Shown here piece after piece: positions 56,687 through 64,000 of a DNA stretch of 64,000 bases; the stretch's first letter is position 1, and each line of letters starts with the position of its first letter. The notes beneath the pieces were generated by a model. The model saw only the letters and a list, made by a program, of their open reading frames with translations, was not told the DNA's origin and made no database searches. Origin of the DNA: Sulfidibacter corallicola (GTDB lineage Bacteria > Acidobacteriota > Holophagae > Acanthopleuribacterales > Acanthopleuribacteraceae); the NCBI RefSeq assembly GCF_017498545.1, contig NZ_CP071793.1, forward strand, positions 8,922,256-8,986,255, written 5' to 3'. The position numbers and the translations under genes were made by a program.

Positions 56687-57250
56687 TTATTGCGTTCCAT
56701 TCGATTCGGCAGGGCCAACCCCATCCAGAGCGAGCGCGAGCAGTGCGGCACGCTCCGCGTCGTCAGGTGCCCGGTGGGGCCGCAAACCTTCGCCGATCCC
56801 CAAATGGCCGCAAAGATCGGCCAGCCGGTAGGACGGCCCATGGGGCAGCCGGGTTTTGGCGAGGGCGTGGGTGCAGATGAAGGTCAAACGCGGGCCCGGC
56901 AGACCGCAACGGGCGCAGGCGTCGTAGAAGAAACGGCGCTCGAAGGCCGCGCGGTGGGCGACAATTGGTCCGGCCCCGAGGAACCGGCAGATCTGCGGTA
57001 GGAGGGTGACCAGCGTCGGAGCCTTCCGGAGCTGCACCTCCGAGATCCCGGTCAGGCGCGAGATGGAGGCCGGCAGCGATGGGGTGTGGACCAGGTTGGA
57101 CCAGCGGTCCAGGATGCGGGAGCCTTCCACGCGGACGGCTCCGATTTCGATGATCCGGGCCCCGAGGTGGGGATAGAGCCCGGTCGTCTCGAAGTCCAAC
57201 GCGACGAAGGATGAAGGCAGCGGCGAAAATTTGGAGATTTGGTTGAGCAT
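56687..57250 (-). CDS. DnaQ-like DEDDh 3'-5' exonuclease next to cas3
   Basis: 187 residues forming one RNase-H-fold exonuclease domain: LDFETTGLYP (first Asp and Glu), IVAHRAAFERRFF (ExoII; the usual Asp after Phe is replaced by Glu-Arg-Arg), and HRAPDDAERAALL (ExoIII His and Asp). It resembles the epsilon-subunit domain but is not the replicative subunit. It is read in the cas direction 141 nt upstream of cas3. DnaQ-type exonucleases trim prespacers for Cas1-Cas2 in I-E systems and are fused to Cas2 in some, so an accessory adaptation role is likely. The ATG 57250 was chosen because the DEDDh domain follows at once. The replaced ExoII Asp could lower activity. Confidence 0.85.
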   Translation of the reverse strand: MLNQISKFSPLPSSFVALDFETTGLYPHLGARIIEIGAVRVEGSRILDRWSNLVHTPSLPASISRLTGISEVQLRKAPTLVTLLPQICRFLGAGPIVAHRAAFERRFFYDACARCGLPGPRLTFICTHALAKTRLPHGPSYRLADLCGHLGIGEGLRPHRAPDDAERAALLALALDGVGPAESNGTQ

Positions 57251-57847
57251 GGGTCTATGATAAATCGGGACAGAGATCTCGTCAGCAGGCAAAAGCCAAG
57301 GTCTGGAAGCGAATGTAAAATTGGCGCTGGAAGCAAATCTTTTCGAGACCAGAGTGTTCCCTGCACCCGCATCGATGACCCGGGTAATGCACAGATTTCG
57401 CACACTTGGGTTGATGGGAAGTCGAGTTCTGGGCCAAAAAAAGACTCCCGATGGTGGGGGCCTGCGTTTCTCATCGTGTTGCCGTGATGATTTTCGGTGA
57501 ATTGAGTGGGACCTTCGGGTAGGTTTATCAACTCCATCGACCGCTCCCCTACAACACCCAGATCAAACTGGGGATTTCCTCCAAGGGTTCGAGGAGGTTC
57601 CAGAGGATCCAATTTCGGTTCAGAGGGTCCCGGCTTGGAACGAGCCGTCACGAGCGTCTCCCGCTTTCGCCGTCCCGTTTCGGCGGGAATGCTGGGGGTA
57701 TCGGGGACTCCTTGAGTGAAGTCACAGACAAAGAACGATCTATCCGAGTAAGGTGCCTCTTTCAATCACTGCGAATGAACACGAACAGGATTCTCGCCGG
57801 CGAGCAGTTTGCCCGGCTCAATGCCGAGCACCAACAGAGAGGCAATC
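57251..57847. other. divergent intergenic region between exonuclease and beta-helix genes
   Basis: About 600 bp. Short frames on both strands have no ribosome site or recognisable content. No repeat family seen elsewhere in the window is present, and no RNA gene was recognised. Confidence 0.4.
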
Positions 57848-59869
57848 ATGGTCCCATTTTCCAAACAACTCATGATCCCCACGTTTGCCGCACTCGCCTG
57901 CCTACCGAACTTGGCTGCCGTCGAGATCCAACTCTACGGGAATCATCACACCATGGGAATCATCGTCGAGATGGACAGCGGTGAGGACGCCGACCAATCC
58001 GCAATCGCCACACCGAGCTACGGTCTTCCCGGAGAACCCCTCCAGGAAGGGTTCCCGCTGACCCGCGTTTCGGCGACCCGATTCGTCGGCAGCCTATTCG
58101 ATTTAACCCCCGGAACAAGGTACGAAGTCCAGGTGCGCTTCAGCGACCCGGGCGATCCCATCGACGGACTCCTGCTCGAATCCGAAGGCGAGACCAGGGT
58201 GGAACCACAACTGCCCGCGCCGCAACGGGAATGGATTGTGAGCCCGAATGGATCGGGCACGGATTGCACAGAAAATGCGCCTTGCTCGTTTACCGAGGCG
58301 TTGAGCCGGGCGGTCGCCGGTGAGGTGATCCTTATGGGAGGCGGCGTCTACTACATCGGTGAATTCTCGCCGCCTCGGTCCGGGACGATCTCAAACCCGA
58401 TCATGATCCGGTCCCAGCCCGGTGAGCAAGCCGTTTTCGACGGCGCCGACCCGGCGGCTTTCCATTGGACGGCGCAGGGCAACGGCGTGTATCGGACGAC
58501 GGCCAATGCTGCCGACACCCATTTGGTCACAGCAAACGGGGAGCGGCTCTATCCCTACGGTAACTTCGCCGACCTGGAATCGCTCGAATGGGGATTGCCC
58601 GGTTTCTTCGCCGACGGGACCACACTCTACGTGAAACTCGCCGGCAATGCCGATCCCAACGAGGCCGTGATGATCGTGTCCCGCTACAACTACGCGTTCG
58701 AGTTCGGCGGGACCGGGCTGGCCCTCCACGACCTGACCTTCCGCCACTACGGTCGCGGCAGCTACGCCAAGGCGATCTACCTTAACGGTGCCTCCGAATG
58801 TTGGATCCGCGACTGTACCTTTGCGATCAACGACACTGCGATCGGGATTAAACGCGAGGCGAACCGCAACCTCATTGAACACAACGAGTTCTACGATACC
58901 ATCTACCTCTGGCCATGGGACGCAGTCAAGGCGGGCGCCCAGCTCGAGAGTGGTGCGATCGTCTTCTTCTCTCCGGTGACCGGGCGGGGCAACATTATTC
59001 GCCGCAACTCGTTTCACGACTTTTTCGACGCATTGGGGGCCTGTCCGGAAGGCGATAACGGCACGCTCACCAACGAGACCGACATCTACGAAAACACGAT
59101 TGAACGGGCCGGCGATGACGGCCTCTCGGCGGACGGCGTCTGTTCCAATCTCCGGATCTGGAACAATACCTTCCACGATGTGCTCGTCGGCATCTCGCTG
59201 GCACCGATCCTGGAAGGCCCGGTCTACGCCCTGCGAAACACGATCTCGCGAACCGGCGGTGGGAACAGCAACTACACCGGCCTGCCCTTTAAATACAACG
59301 TCGCCGGACAACCGACCTCCGGGATCTCCTATCTGTTTCACAACACCAGCTACGCGGAGAGGTCCGACAATCACGGGTTCTGGATCAAATCACCGGGGAC
59401 CTGGCGCAATATCGTCATGCGCAACAATCTCTGGGTCGGCACGGCCCACGCCCTCAACAACGCCAACACCTCCCAGCCCATCGATATCGATTACGACCTG
59501 TTCTGGAACCAGGGAGATGCATCCCTGATCCGCTGGGGCGCCTCGCGCTACGATTCGCTCGCCCAATTCATCGCGGCGACCGGGCTCAACCCGAACGGGA
59601 TCGCCGCTGACCCGCTCTTGCTCGATCCCGAAGGCGGCAATTTCACCCCGAACGGAAGTAGCCCCGCGGTCGATGCCGGCCTGGTCATCCCGGGGATCAA
59701 CGATTCTTTCAGCGGGGACGGACCGGATCTCGGCGCCCATGAGCGTATCGAGTCGGAGGGCGGACAGTGGATGAGGTGGGGTGCCCACAGCAACGACGCG
59801 CTCTACCTGGCATCGCTTGACGGTAACGGCGACGGCATCCTCAATGTTCTGGACTTCATTGCAAACTGA
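57848..59869 (+). CDS. secreted right-handed parallel beta-helix protein
   Basis: 673 residues. A signal peptide (about 1-25, ending LAAVEIQ) precedes a fibronectin-like beta segment (about 25-115). A long parallel beta-helix follows (about 120-610) with NosD/pectate-lyase-like repeats such as ASECWIRDCTFAINDTAIGI, NLIEHNEFYDTI, GNIIRRNSFHDFFDALG and LRIWNNTFHDVLVGI. The C-terminal DGNGDGILNVLDFIAN is half of a dockerin or EF-hand-type calcium loop. Such proteins bind or cleave polysaccharides; I cannot name catalytic residues. ATG 57848 has AGAGAGG about 7 nt upstream. It is monocistronic. Confidence 0.88.
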   Translation: MVPFSKQLMIPTFAALACLPNLAAVEIQLYGNHHTMGIIVEMDSGEDADQSAIATPSYGLPGEPLQEGFPLTRVSATRFVGSLFDLTPGTRYEVQVRFSDPGDPIDGLLLESEGETRVEPQLPAPQREWIVSPNGSGTDCTENAPCSFTEALSRAVAGEVILMGGGVYYIGEFSPPRSGTISNPIMIRSQPGEQAVFDGADPAAFHWTAQGNGVYRTTANAADTHLVTANGERLYPYGNFADLESLEWGLPGFFADGTTLYVKLAGNADPNEAVMIVSRYNYAFEFGGTGLALHDLTFRHYGRGSYAKAIYLNGASECWIRDCTFAINDTAIGIKREANRNLIEHNEFYDTIYLWPWDAVKAGAQLESGAIVFFSPVTGRGNIIRRNSFHDFFDALGACPEGDNGTLTNETDIYENTIERAGDDGLSADGVCSNLRIWNNTFHDVLVGISLAPILEGPVYALRNTISRTGGGNSNYTGLPFKYNVAGQPTSGISYLFHNTSYAERSDNHGFWIKSPGTWRNIVMRNNLWVGTAHALNNANTSQPIDIDYDLFWNQGDASLIRWGASRYDSLAQFIAATGLNPNGIAADPLLLDPEGGNFTPNGSSPAVDAGLVIPGINDSFSGDGPDLGAHERIESEGGQWMRWGAHSNDALYLASLDGNGDGILNVLDFIAN

Positions 59870-60174
59870 GCCGCAGCCAACTTCGGACACCATCGCGGCC
59901 TGGAAAAGAAACAGATCGTTAATTGATCATTTTTTTCAGTGGCTTCGGTAGCTCCATCATGATTCCGCCCTCGGCTCATCGCTCCGATTCTCTTCTCGGA
60001 TCACCCTGATTTCACGGCTCCTCTCCACTCGGCGTTCCATGCTGTCGAGCCGAGGGATTTGCCTTCCTATGGCAGCGTCCGAACTCGTAGTAAAATGGCA
60101 CCCTGTCCAGGAGCTGAAACCCATACCAAGGCCGCGCCCGCCTCGGATTACCTTTTTGCCTCGAGGAGCTGTAA
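59870..60174. other. intergenic region, nothing recognised
   Basis: 305 bp between two plus-strand genes, with a T-rich patch at 59926-59937 (ATTTTTTTCAG) but no stem before it. No gene or repeat is seen. Confidence 0.4.
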
Positions 60175-60684
60175 TTGCTGCTATTCCTTCTTTTCATATG
60201 CGGTGAACCCACCAGACCGATGACCGAAATGCACGGTGATTGCTCAGATTACTCTTGGGACATGACCCGGGAGTTCCAACTCGTGCGTCAGGCACGAGAA
60301 ACGACGGAACCCTTTTCGGGAACCTTTCTCACGGCCCGGAAACAGGAGGTTACGCTGGTGCCCATGCCGCAGGTTTCCTATGCCGCCCCGCCACCTGAGC
60401 GCAAAAAAAGCTTCCAGGGTCATTATGGCGGATCATGGCCGTTAATCATCGAAGCCGACGGCGTGTATCGTATCTGTCTGGATTCAAAGATCTGGTTGGA
60501 CCTGGTTGACACCGAAACCGGCACGCCCCTGTCCTCCAACCTGTTTGAAATGCAGACCGGCTGTGAAGAGATTTTTAAGGTGGTGACCTACACCTTGGAG
60601 AAAGGAAAAAAGTACAGCCTCCAGTTGGCCTTTGCCAAGAACCCCCACGCCACCGTCCTGATTACCCCACACCGAAGCCCTTAG
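60175..60684 (+). CDS. small exported protein of unknown function
   Basis: 169 residues beginning with a short hydrophobic stretch (LLFLLFIC) that may be a signal peptide; a Cys at position 9 lacks a proper lipobox. The C-terminal half (about 85-165) has a beta-rich pattern: WPLIIEADGVYRICLDSKIW, then a single Cys, KVVTYTLEKGKKYSLQLAF and ITP. I do not recognise the family. The TTG start 60175 is supported by GAGGAG at 60163-60168, 6 nt upstream. It converges with the next operon. Confidence 0.7.
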   Translation: MLLFLLFICGEPTRPMTEMHGDCSDYSWDMTREFQLVRQARETTEPFSGTFLTARKQEVTLVPMPQVSYAAPPPERKKSFQGHYGGSWPLIIEADGVYRICLDSKIWLDLVDTETGTPLSSNLFEMQTGCEEIFKVVTYTLEKGKKYSLQLAFAKNPHATVLITPHRSP

Positions 60685-60802
60685 GTTCCCGTGAGTCTCC
60701 CATTCCTCCACCAACCGCTCACGACAACGTGTGACATATCGACACCCGCGCACACAGGGTGACACGAAGCGCTCGTCGCGCGGCACGCGCGCGATCCCAC
60801 CC

Positions 60803-60843
60803 AAAAACGAACCGGAGACGCCCCGTGGGAACGGCTCCGGTTC
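60803..60843 (-). terminator. terminator of the minus-strand PKD-protein operon
   Basis: On the minus strand GAACCGGAG, a 17-nt loop and CTCCGGTTC are followed by GTTTTTGG (60801-60808). It lies 60 bp beyond the stop of the gene ending at 60905. Confidence 0.65.
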
Positions 60844-60904
60844 GGGTTGGCCGGCCGACGCATTCGGAAAGGACGGCCTCACGCCGCCGCGACCGAGTCG
60901 ACTG

Positions 60905-62335
60905 CTAGAAGGGTTCTTCGATCAGATAGAGCTTCGTCTTCACCGACAGGGCGTTCGAGGGTCGCGAGGTCGCCGAGCCCGAAACCGCCTGGATCCGGTA
61001 CCAAGTGACCGTCAGGCTACTGCTTGGCGCCTCCGGATGATTGGGGTGAATTCGCATCTGATCGGTAAATGCCGATCCAACCGTGGTCCCGATGACCTCA
61101 AATGAGCCATTCCCCAAGGCGCGCTCCACCCGATACGAATCGGCGCCGGAGACCGCCGTCCAAGTGATGTGCGGATGCTTGCCGTCGGCAAAGGTGACCA
61201 TCACCCCCGTCGGCGGGGTGAGCGTCCCCACGTCGATGGTTTTGGTCAGGCTCGAGGCAACGCCGTCGCCGTCGGTCACCGTGAGGCGTACTTCATAGGC
61301 GCCGGGATTCGCATATTGATGGGTAGGGTGACGCTCATTGGAAACGCCGCCATCGCCGAACGACCAAGCCCACGACACGATACCCAAGTCGTCGTAGGAC
61401 ATGTCGGTGAAGGTCGTCTGGTTCGGCCCAACCGCGTAAGTGAACCTCGCCGTGGGCGCCTTGTTCAGCGTGAGACCCAACACCACTTCGTGCTCATCGG
61501 TTTCGATTTCCGTGCGCACCACCCCCAGTTCCTCGGGCAACGCCGGCAGGGTGAAACCGCCCATGTCAAAATCCTTGTTCACAAAATGGTCGTTCAGCGC
61601 ATGGGTTGCCACGGACCTCAAAATGCCCGGTAGATTGCGCGACGGATCCAGCTCGGAATCGTCGGCGCGGAACACGAGCCGAACCTGATCACCTTCCGTC
61701 GCCACCCTAAAGGAGCCGTAGAGGAAAAAATCGACGTCGTAAACCTTGTCAAATTCGAAGAGCTCGAGATCAATCTCGCCGAAAAGCGTCAGCAGGCCGT
61801 AAACCACCACTCGATTACCCGGTTGGATATCCACCTCGACCGAATCGAGATTGGCCATCCAAGCCTGTAACAACGCGCCGTACTCCAAATCGCCGACATT
61901 GACGACGCGTGCGACGGTAAGCACCGCCAACCCGCGATTTATGTCGGATTCATTCATGCGAACCCGCACATCGCCCAGCCTGCTTTCCGGCGGCGACGCC
62001 AGCGTCTCGGCGTGGCGAAACGAACTCCGGGCCACCCCGTTACAGGCCCTGACGCGAAACCGATGGACACCTGGCTGAGCCAGATCGACCTCGGCAGACC
62101 GATTCAAACCCGAGTAAGCCAGAAACTCGGAACCCGATGGATCTATTTGAAACAACTGGTAATAGGTTACCTGCCCCGTGGCCGCCCCCCAGGACACCTG
62201 TACCGACGGCGCGTAGGCCGAAGCAGGCACCGTGAACGAGGAAGGCGGACTCGGCGGCTGGAGATCGGGGTCTTCATCGCCGCAAAAGCCGGGAAGGTAG
62301 GCGCCAAGGATACATAAAACGAACATCTTCTTCAT
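60905..62335 (-). CDS. exported protein with Fn3-like and PKD domains
   Basis: 476 residues. The signal peptide (about 1-19, VLCILGAYLPGFCGD) may be a lipoprotein signal with Cys19. An Fn3-like domain follows (about 32-110), then a central alpha/beta domain of about 190 residues (from VRVRMNESDINRGL) resembling part of the neighbouring gene product. After it come a PKD domain (TTFTDMSYDDLGIVSWAWSF, about 310-375) and a second Fn3-like domain (about 380-470). It lies 14 nt after the upstream gene, so the two form an operon. The role is unknown; the architecture fits a surface or periplasmic binding protein. ATG 62335 has GAGAGGAG about 8 nt upstream. Confidence 0.8.
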   Translation of the reverse strand: MKKMFVLCILGAYLPGFCGDEDPDLQPPSPPSSFTVPASAYAPSVQVSWGAATGQVTYYQLFQIDPSGSEFLAYSGLNRSAEVDLAQPGVHRFRVRACNGVARSSFRHAETLASPPESRLGDVRVRMNESDINRGLAVLTVARVVNVGDLEYGALLQAWMANLDSVEVDIQPGNRVVVYGLLTLFGEIDLELFEFDKVYDVDFFLYGSFRVATEGDQVRLVFRADDSELDPSRNLPGILRSVATHALNDHFVNKDFDMGGFTLPALPEELGVVRTEIETDEHEVVLGLTLNKAPTARFTYAVGPNQTTFTDMSYDDLGIVSWAWSFGDGGVSNERHPTHQYANPGAYEVRLTVTDGDGVASSLTKTIDVGTLTPPTGVMVTFADGKHPHITWTAVSGADSYRVERALGNGSFEVIGTTVGSAFTDQMRIHPNHPEAPSSSLTVTWYRIQAVSGSATSRPSNALSVKTKLYLIEEPF

Positions 62336-62349
62336 GACTGCCACTCCTC

Positions 62350-63303
62350 TCAATTGAATGCCCCTCTAAGGATGCCGCCGGCCGGGTTGGCTAGCCATTT
62401 GCGCGCATAGACCGAACCACCACCACGAAACTCGCCGTAGACAACGACGGCACCGGACCCAATCGCGCGATCCGTGCGGAAGAGCGTCCATTGGTTCTTG
62501 CTCGTCAGGCCCGTTTGTGCGGTGGTATAGGGTCTATTTTCCATGGTGAAAACCTCCAAGATGACAACCTCTACTTCCAGGTTCGCCCACAAATAAACAC
62601 CACCGCCGCTTGCAATCCGAACATCGAACCTGGGGCGTTCCGCGTCGAACCCGGCCGAAACGGTGAACTGAAGGGACCCGTCCACCACGGCGAACCCAAT
62701 CCCCAAATCGGCGACGGTGATCGCGTGGTTAGCCAATTGCTCGCCGCCCAATGCCTCGAGCAATTGGCCGCGATAGACCTCCAATTCCAACAAGCCGTAT
62801 TCGGCCAGGAAGGCGTCCACCAGCCAATCGGGAAGATTGGCGCCGCGAAGTTCGTCAACCAGGCCCTCGAGGCTCGCCAAGACCGACCCGGTCGTGACCC
62901 GGCAGCGGCCGATATCGAGCCCCGGCCGAATCACGGCGCGGTAAACCGGTGTGGGCGAACCCGCGATAACCGCGCTCGCCGAAAACGAGAAGACGAGGTC
63001 GGCCCGATCGGTGGTGAACTCGGCGCGCACCTGATCCAATTCGATTTGGTAGGTGATCAAGTCGTCAAGGTTCCCCGTCACGGTCATCGGCAGGCGATCT
63101 TCCAAGATTTGCGTCTCGATCAATTGATTCACAAGGGTTTCGTCGACCTCCACGGCGGCGGAAATTTCGTATTCACCGTCGAGGACGCCGTCACAAGGGT
63201 CCAAAGCGAAAGCAGGAGCCGCGGTCAAGCACAAGCAAACGCCGATCGCCAGGCGTTTCCCCAAACTCGACCACCACTCCCTGGTTCTGAAAAGATCTAG
63301 CAT
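62350..63303 (-). CDS. exported protein of unknown function
   Basis: 317 residues with a clear signal peptide (hydrophobic about 20-36, cleavage near AFA-LD). The mature part alternates beta strands and amphipathic helices (VDETLVNQLIETQILEDRLP, DDLITYQIELDQVRAEFTTD, LANHAITVADLGIGFAVVDG), a pattern like tubular lipid-binding (TULIP/BPI-like or DUF1439-like) folds, but I see no diagnostic motif. It shares this layout with the central domain of the next gene. It is first in a two-gene operon. ATG 63303 has GGAGAAC about 7 nt upstream. Confidence 0.75.
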   Translation of the reverse strand: MLDLFRTREWWSSLGKRLAIGVCLCLTAAPAFALDPCDGVLDGEYEISAAVEVDETLVNQLIETQILEDRLPMTVTGNLDDLITYQIELDQVRAEFTTDRADLVFSFSASAVIAGSPTPVYRAVIRPGLDIGRCRVTTGSVLASLEGLVDELRGANLPDWLVDAFLAEYGLLELEVYRGQLLEALGGEQLANHAITVADLGIGFAVVDGSLQFTVSAGFDAERPRFDVRIASGGGVYLWANLEVEVVILEVFTMENRPYTTAQTGLTSKNQWTLFRTDRAIGSGAVVVYGEFRGGGSVYARKWLANPAGGILRGAFN

Positions 63304-63524
63304 GATCGTTCTCCAGTCATGGGTAAATGGTCGCGCACCACAAGGGCCGCGACAGGCGGGCGCCGGCCGGACCACCTGGACCCGACCGTTTCATCGCCCG
63401 ACACCGGAGCACACGAGCTAGGGTTAGATAAGCGCTCAAAAAAACGGAAAGTCTTTCGCTCAGGTAGAGCCCATCCAGAAACGAAAAGATCGTGACTCCC
63501 AAAATGGTTAGGCTGGATGGGCAC

Positions 63525-63630
63525 GGTATCGGGTATCAGGTATCAGGTATCAGGTATCAGGTATCAGGCCCAGGTATCAGCAAAATCATTGTTCAGAGGT
63601 GATTAGCTGATACACGAATGCTGATACCAG
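63525..63630. repeat. tandem GGTATCA heptamer repeat with inverse units
   Basis: Five perfect GGTATCA units (63532-63566) are preceded by GGTATCG and followed by CCAGGTATCAG. After about 25 bp two inverse units follow (GCTGATAC, GCTGATACC), so the block can fold into a hairpin. The rest of 63304-63694 holds nothing else recognised. Confidence 0.9.
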
Positions 63631-63694
63631 GTTGCATTGAGAATCGACCGATCCCGAGGAACCCTTTCAGGAATACCTTGTTTCCGGATGAATA

Positions 63695-64000
63695 CTAGGT
63701 CATGGCGAGGTTGCCGCCCGAGTGCCTTAACTGGCTTCGAACCCAGCCATTTGCGGCTTTCAACTCGCGACGAATGGTGGATTCGCCCAGCTCGAAGGCC
63801 TCGGCCATTTCAGCAATCTTCAGCCCACACAGGAAGCGGCACTTCCAGATATTGGCCTGACGGCGATCGAGCCGTTCCAAGCCGGCCAGCGCCTGGCCGA
63901 GCGCCAACAGATCCGGGCTCGGGCGGCCGTCTCGTTCGGGATCAAACGAAACCCAAACCGTGTCTCCACCGTGTTTTGCCGCTTTCTTGCGCTTGGCGTG
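63695..64000 (-). CDS. ECF-like RNA polymerase sigma factor, C-terminal part
   Basis: The frame is open from the window edge to TAG 63695-63697, giving the last 101 residues; the start is beyond 64000. The segment has the sigma region 4 helix-turn-helix: LLALGQALAGLERLDRRQAN, FLCGLKIAEMAEAFELGEST and IRRELKAANGWVRSQL. It resembles the large ECF-like family (TIGR02999 type) expanded in Acidobacteriota and Planctomycetes. Its target genes are unknown. Confidence 0.85.
   Translation of the reverse strand, partial: HAKRKKAAKHGGDTVWVSFDPERDGRPSPDLLALGQALAGLERLDRRQANIWKCRFLCGLKIAEMAEAFELGESTIRRELKAANGWVRSQLRHSGGNLAMT

Overview
The window is GC-rich DNA (about 60%) from a Gram-negative bacterium: it has a TonB-dependent outer-membrane receptor, several secreted proteins with signal peptides and a very large SpvB/RHS protein. 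The mix of a beta-propeller histidine kinase, PPC-domain and LRR-bearing secreted metalloproteases, an ECF-like sigma factor and long repeat-filled intergenic regions fits a gliding or predatory-type lineage such as Acidobacteriota (Acanthopleuribacter-like). That placement is inference from gene content and was not checked by any search. No rRNA or tRNA gene was seen.

Left part (1-34.5 kb), mostly single genes: a truncated ORF, a Reg_prop/Y_Y_Y sensor histidine kinase, ribD, a TonB-dependent receptor convergent with ribD across a shared terminator, an M12-like metalloprotease with leucine-rich repeats, a small protein with a possible winged-helix C-terminus, a PPC-domain metalloprotease, a GT-C/GT2 fusion glycosyltransferase coupled to a DUF2304 protein, a tautomerase-family protein, a CNNM/CBS protein, tryptophanase with a candidate Trp-containing leader peptide, and a 2432-residue SpvB/RHS protein. 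Intergenic regions carry at least three dispersed repeat families: family A, with a hairpin whose stem changes compensatorily between copies; family B, about 200-250 bp; and tandem GGTATCA heptamers.

Middle part (34.5-57.3 kb), a complete type I-E CRISPR-Cas locus read on the minus strand: a stand-alone DEDDh exonuclease, cas3, cas8e, cse2, cas7e, cas5e, cas6e, cas1e and cas2e, followed by the array. The array is very long, about 114 repeats of 61-nt period. Two copies of one IS91-family element split it, both inserted at the same position inside a CRISPR repeat, just before GTTC and without target duplication. Removing both elements restores one continuous array. Between cas2e and the main array lie a four-repeat mini-array with a different repeat, an avidin-like gene on the opposite strand, and a degraded second copy of the cas2 3' end plus leader. 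So the leader end was duplicated and split, and the main array now uses the copy next to the cas2 remnant.

Right part (57.8-64 kb): a secreted parallel beta-helix protein, a small exported protein of unknown function, a two-gene operon of exported proteins (one with PKD and Fn3-like domains), a long heptamer repeat, and the 3' part of an ECF-like sigma factor gene running off the window.
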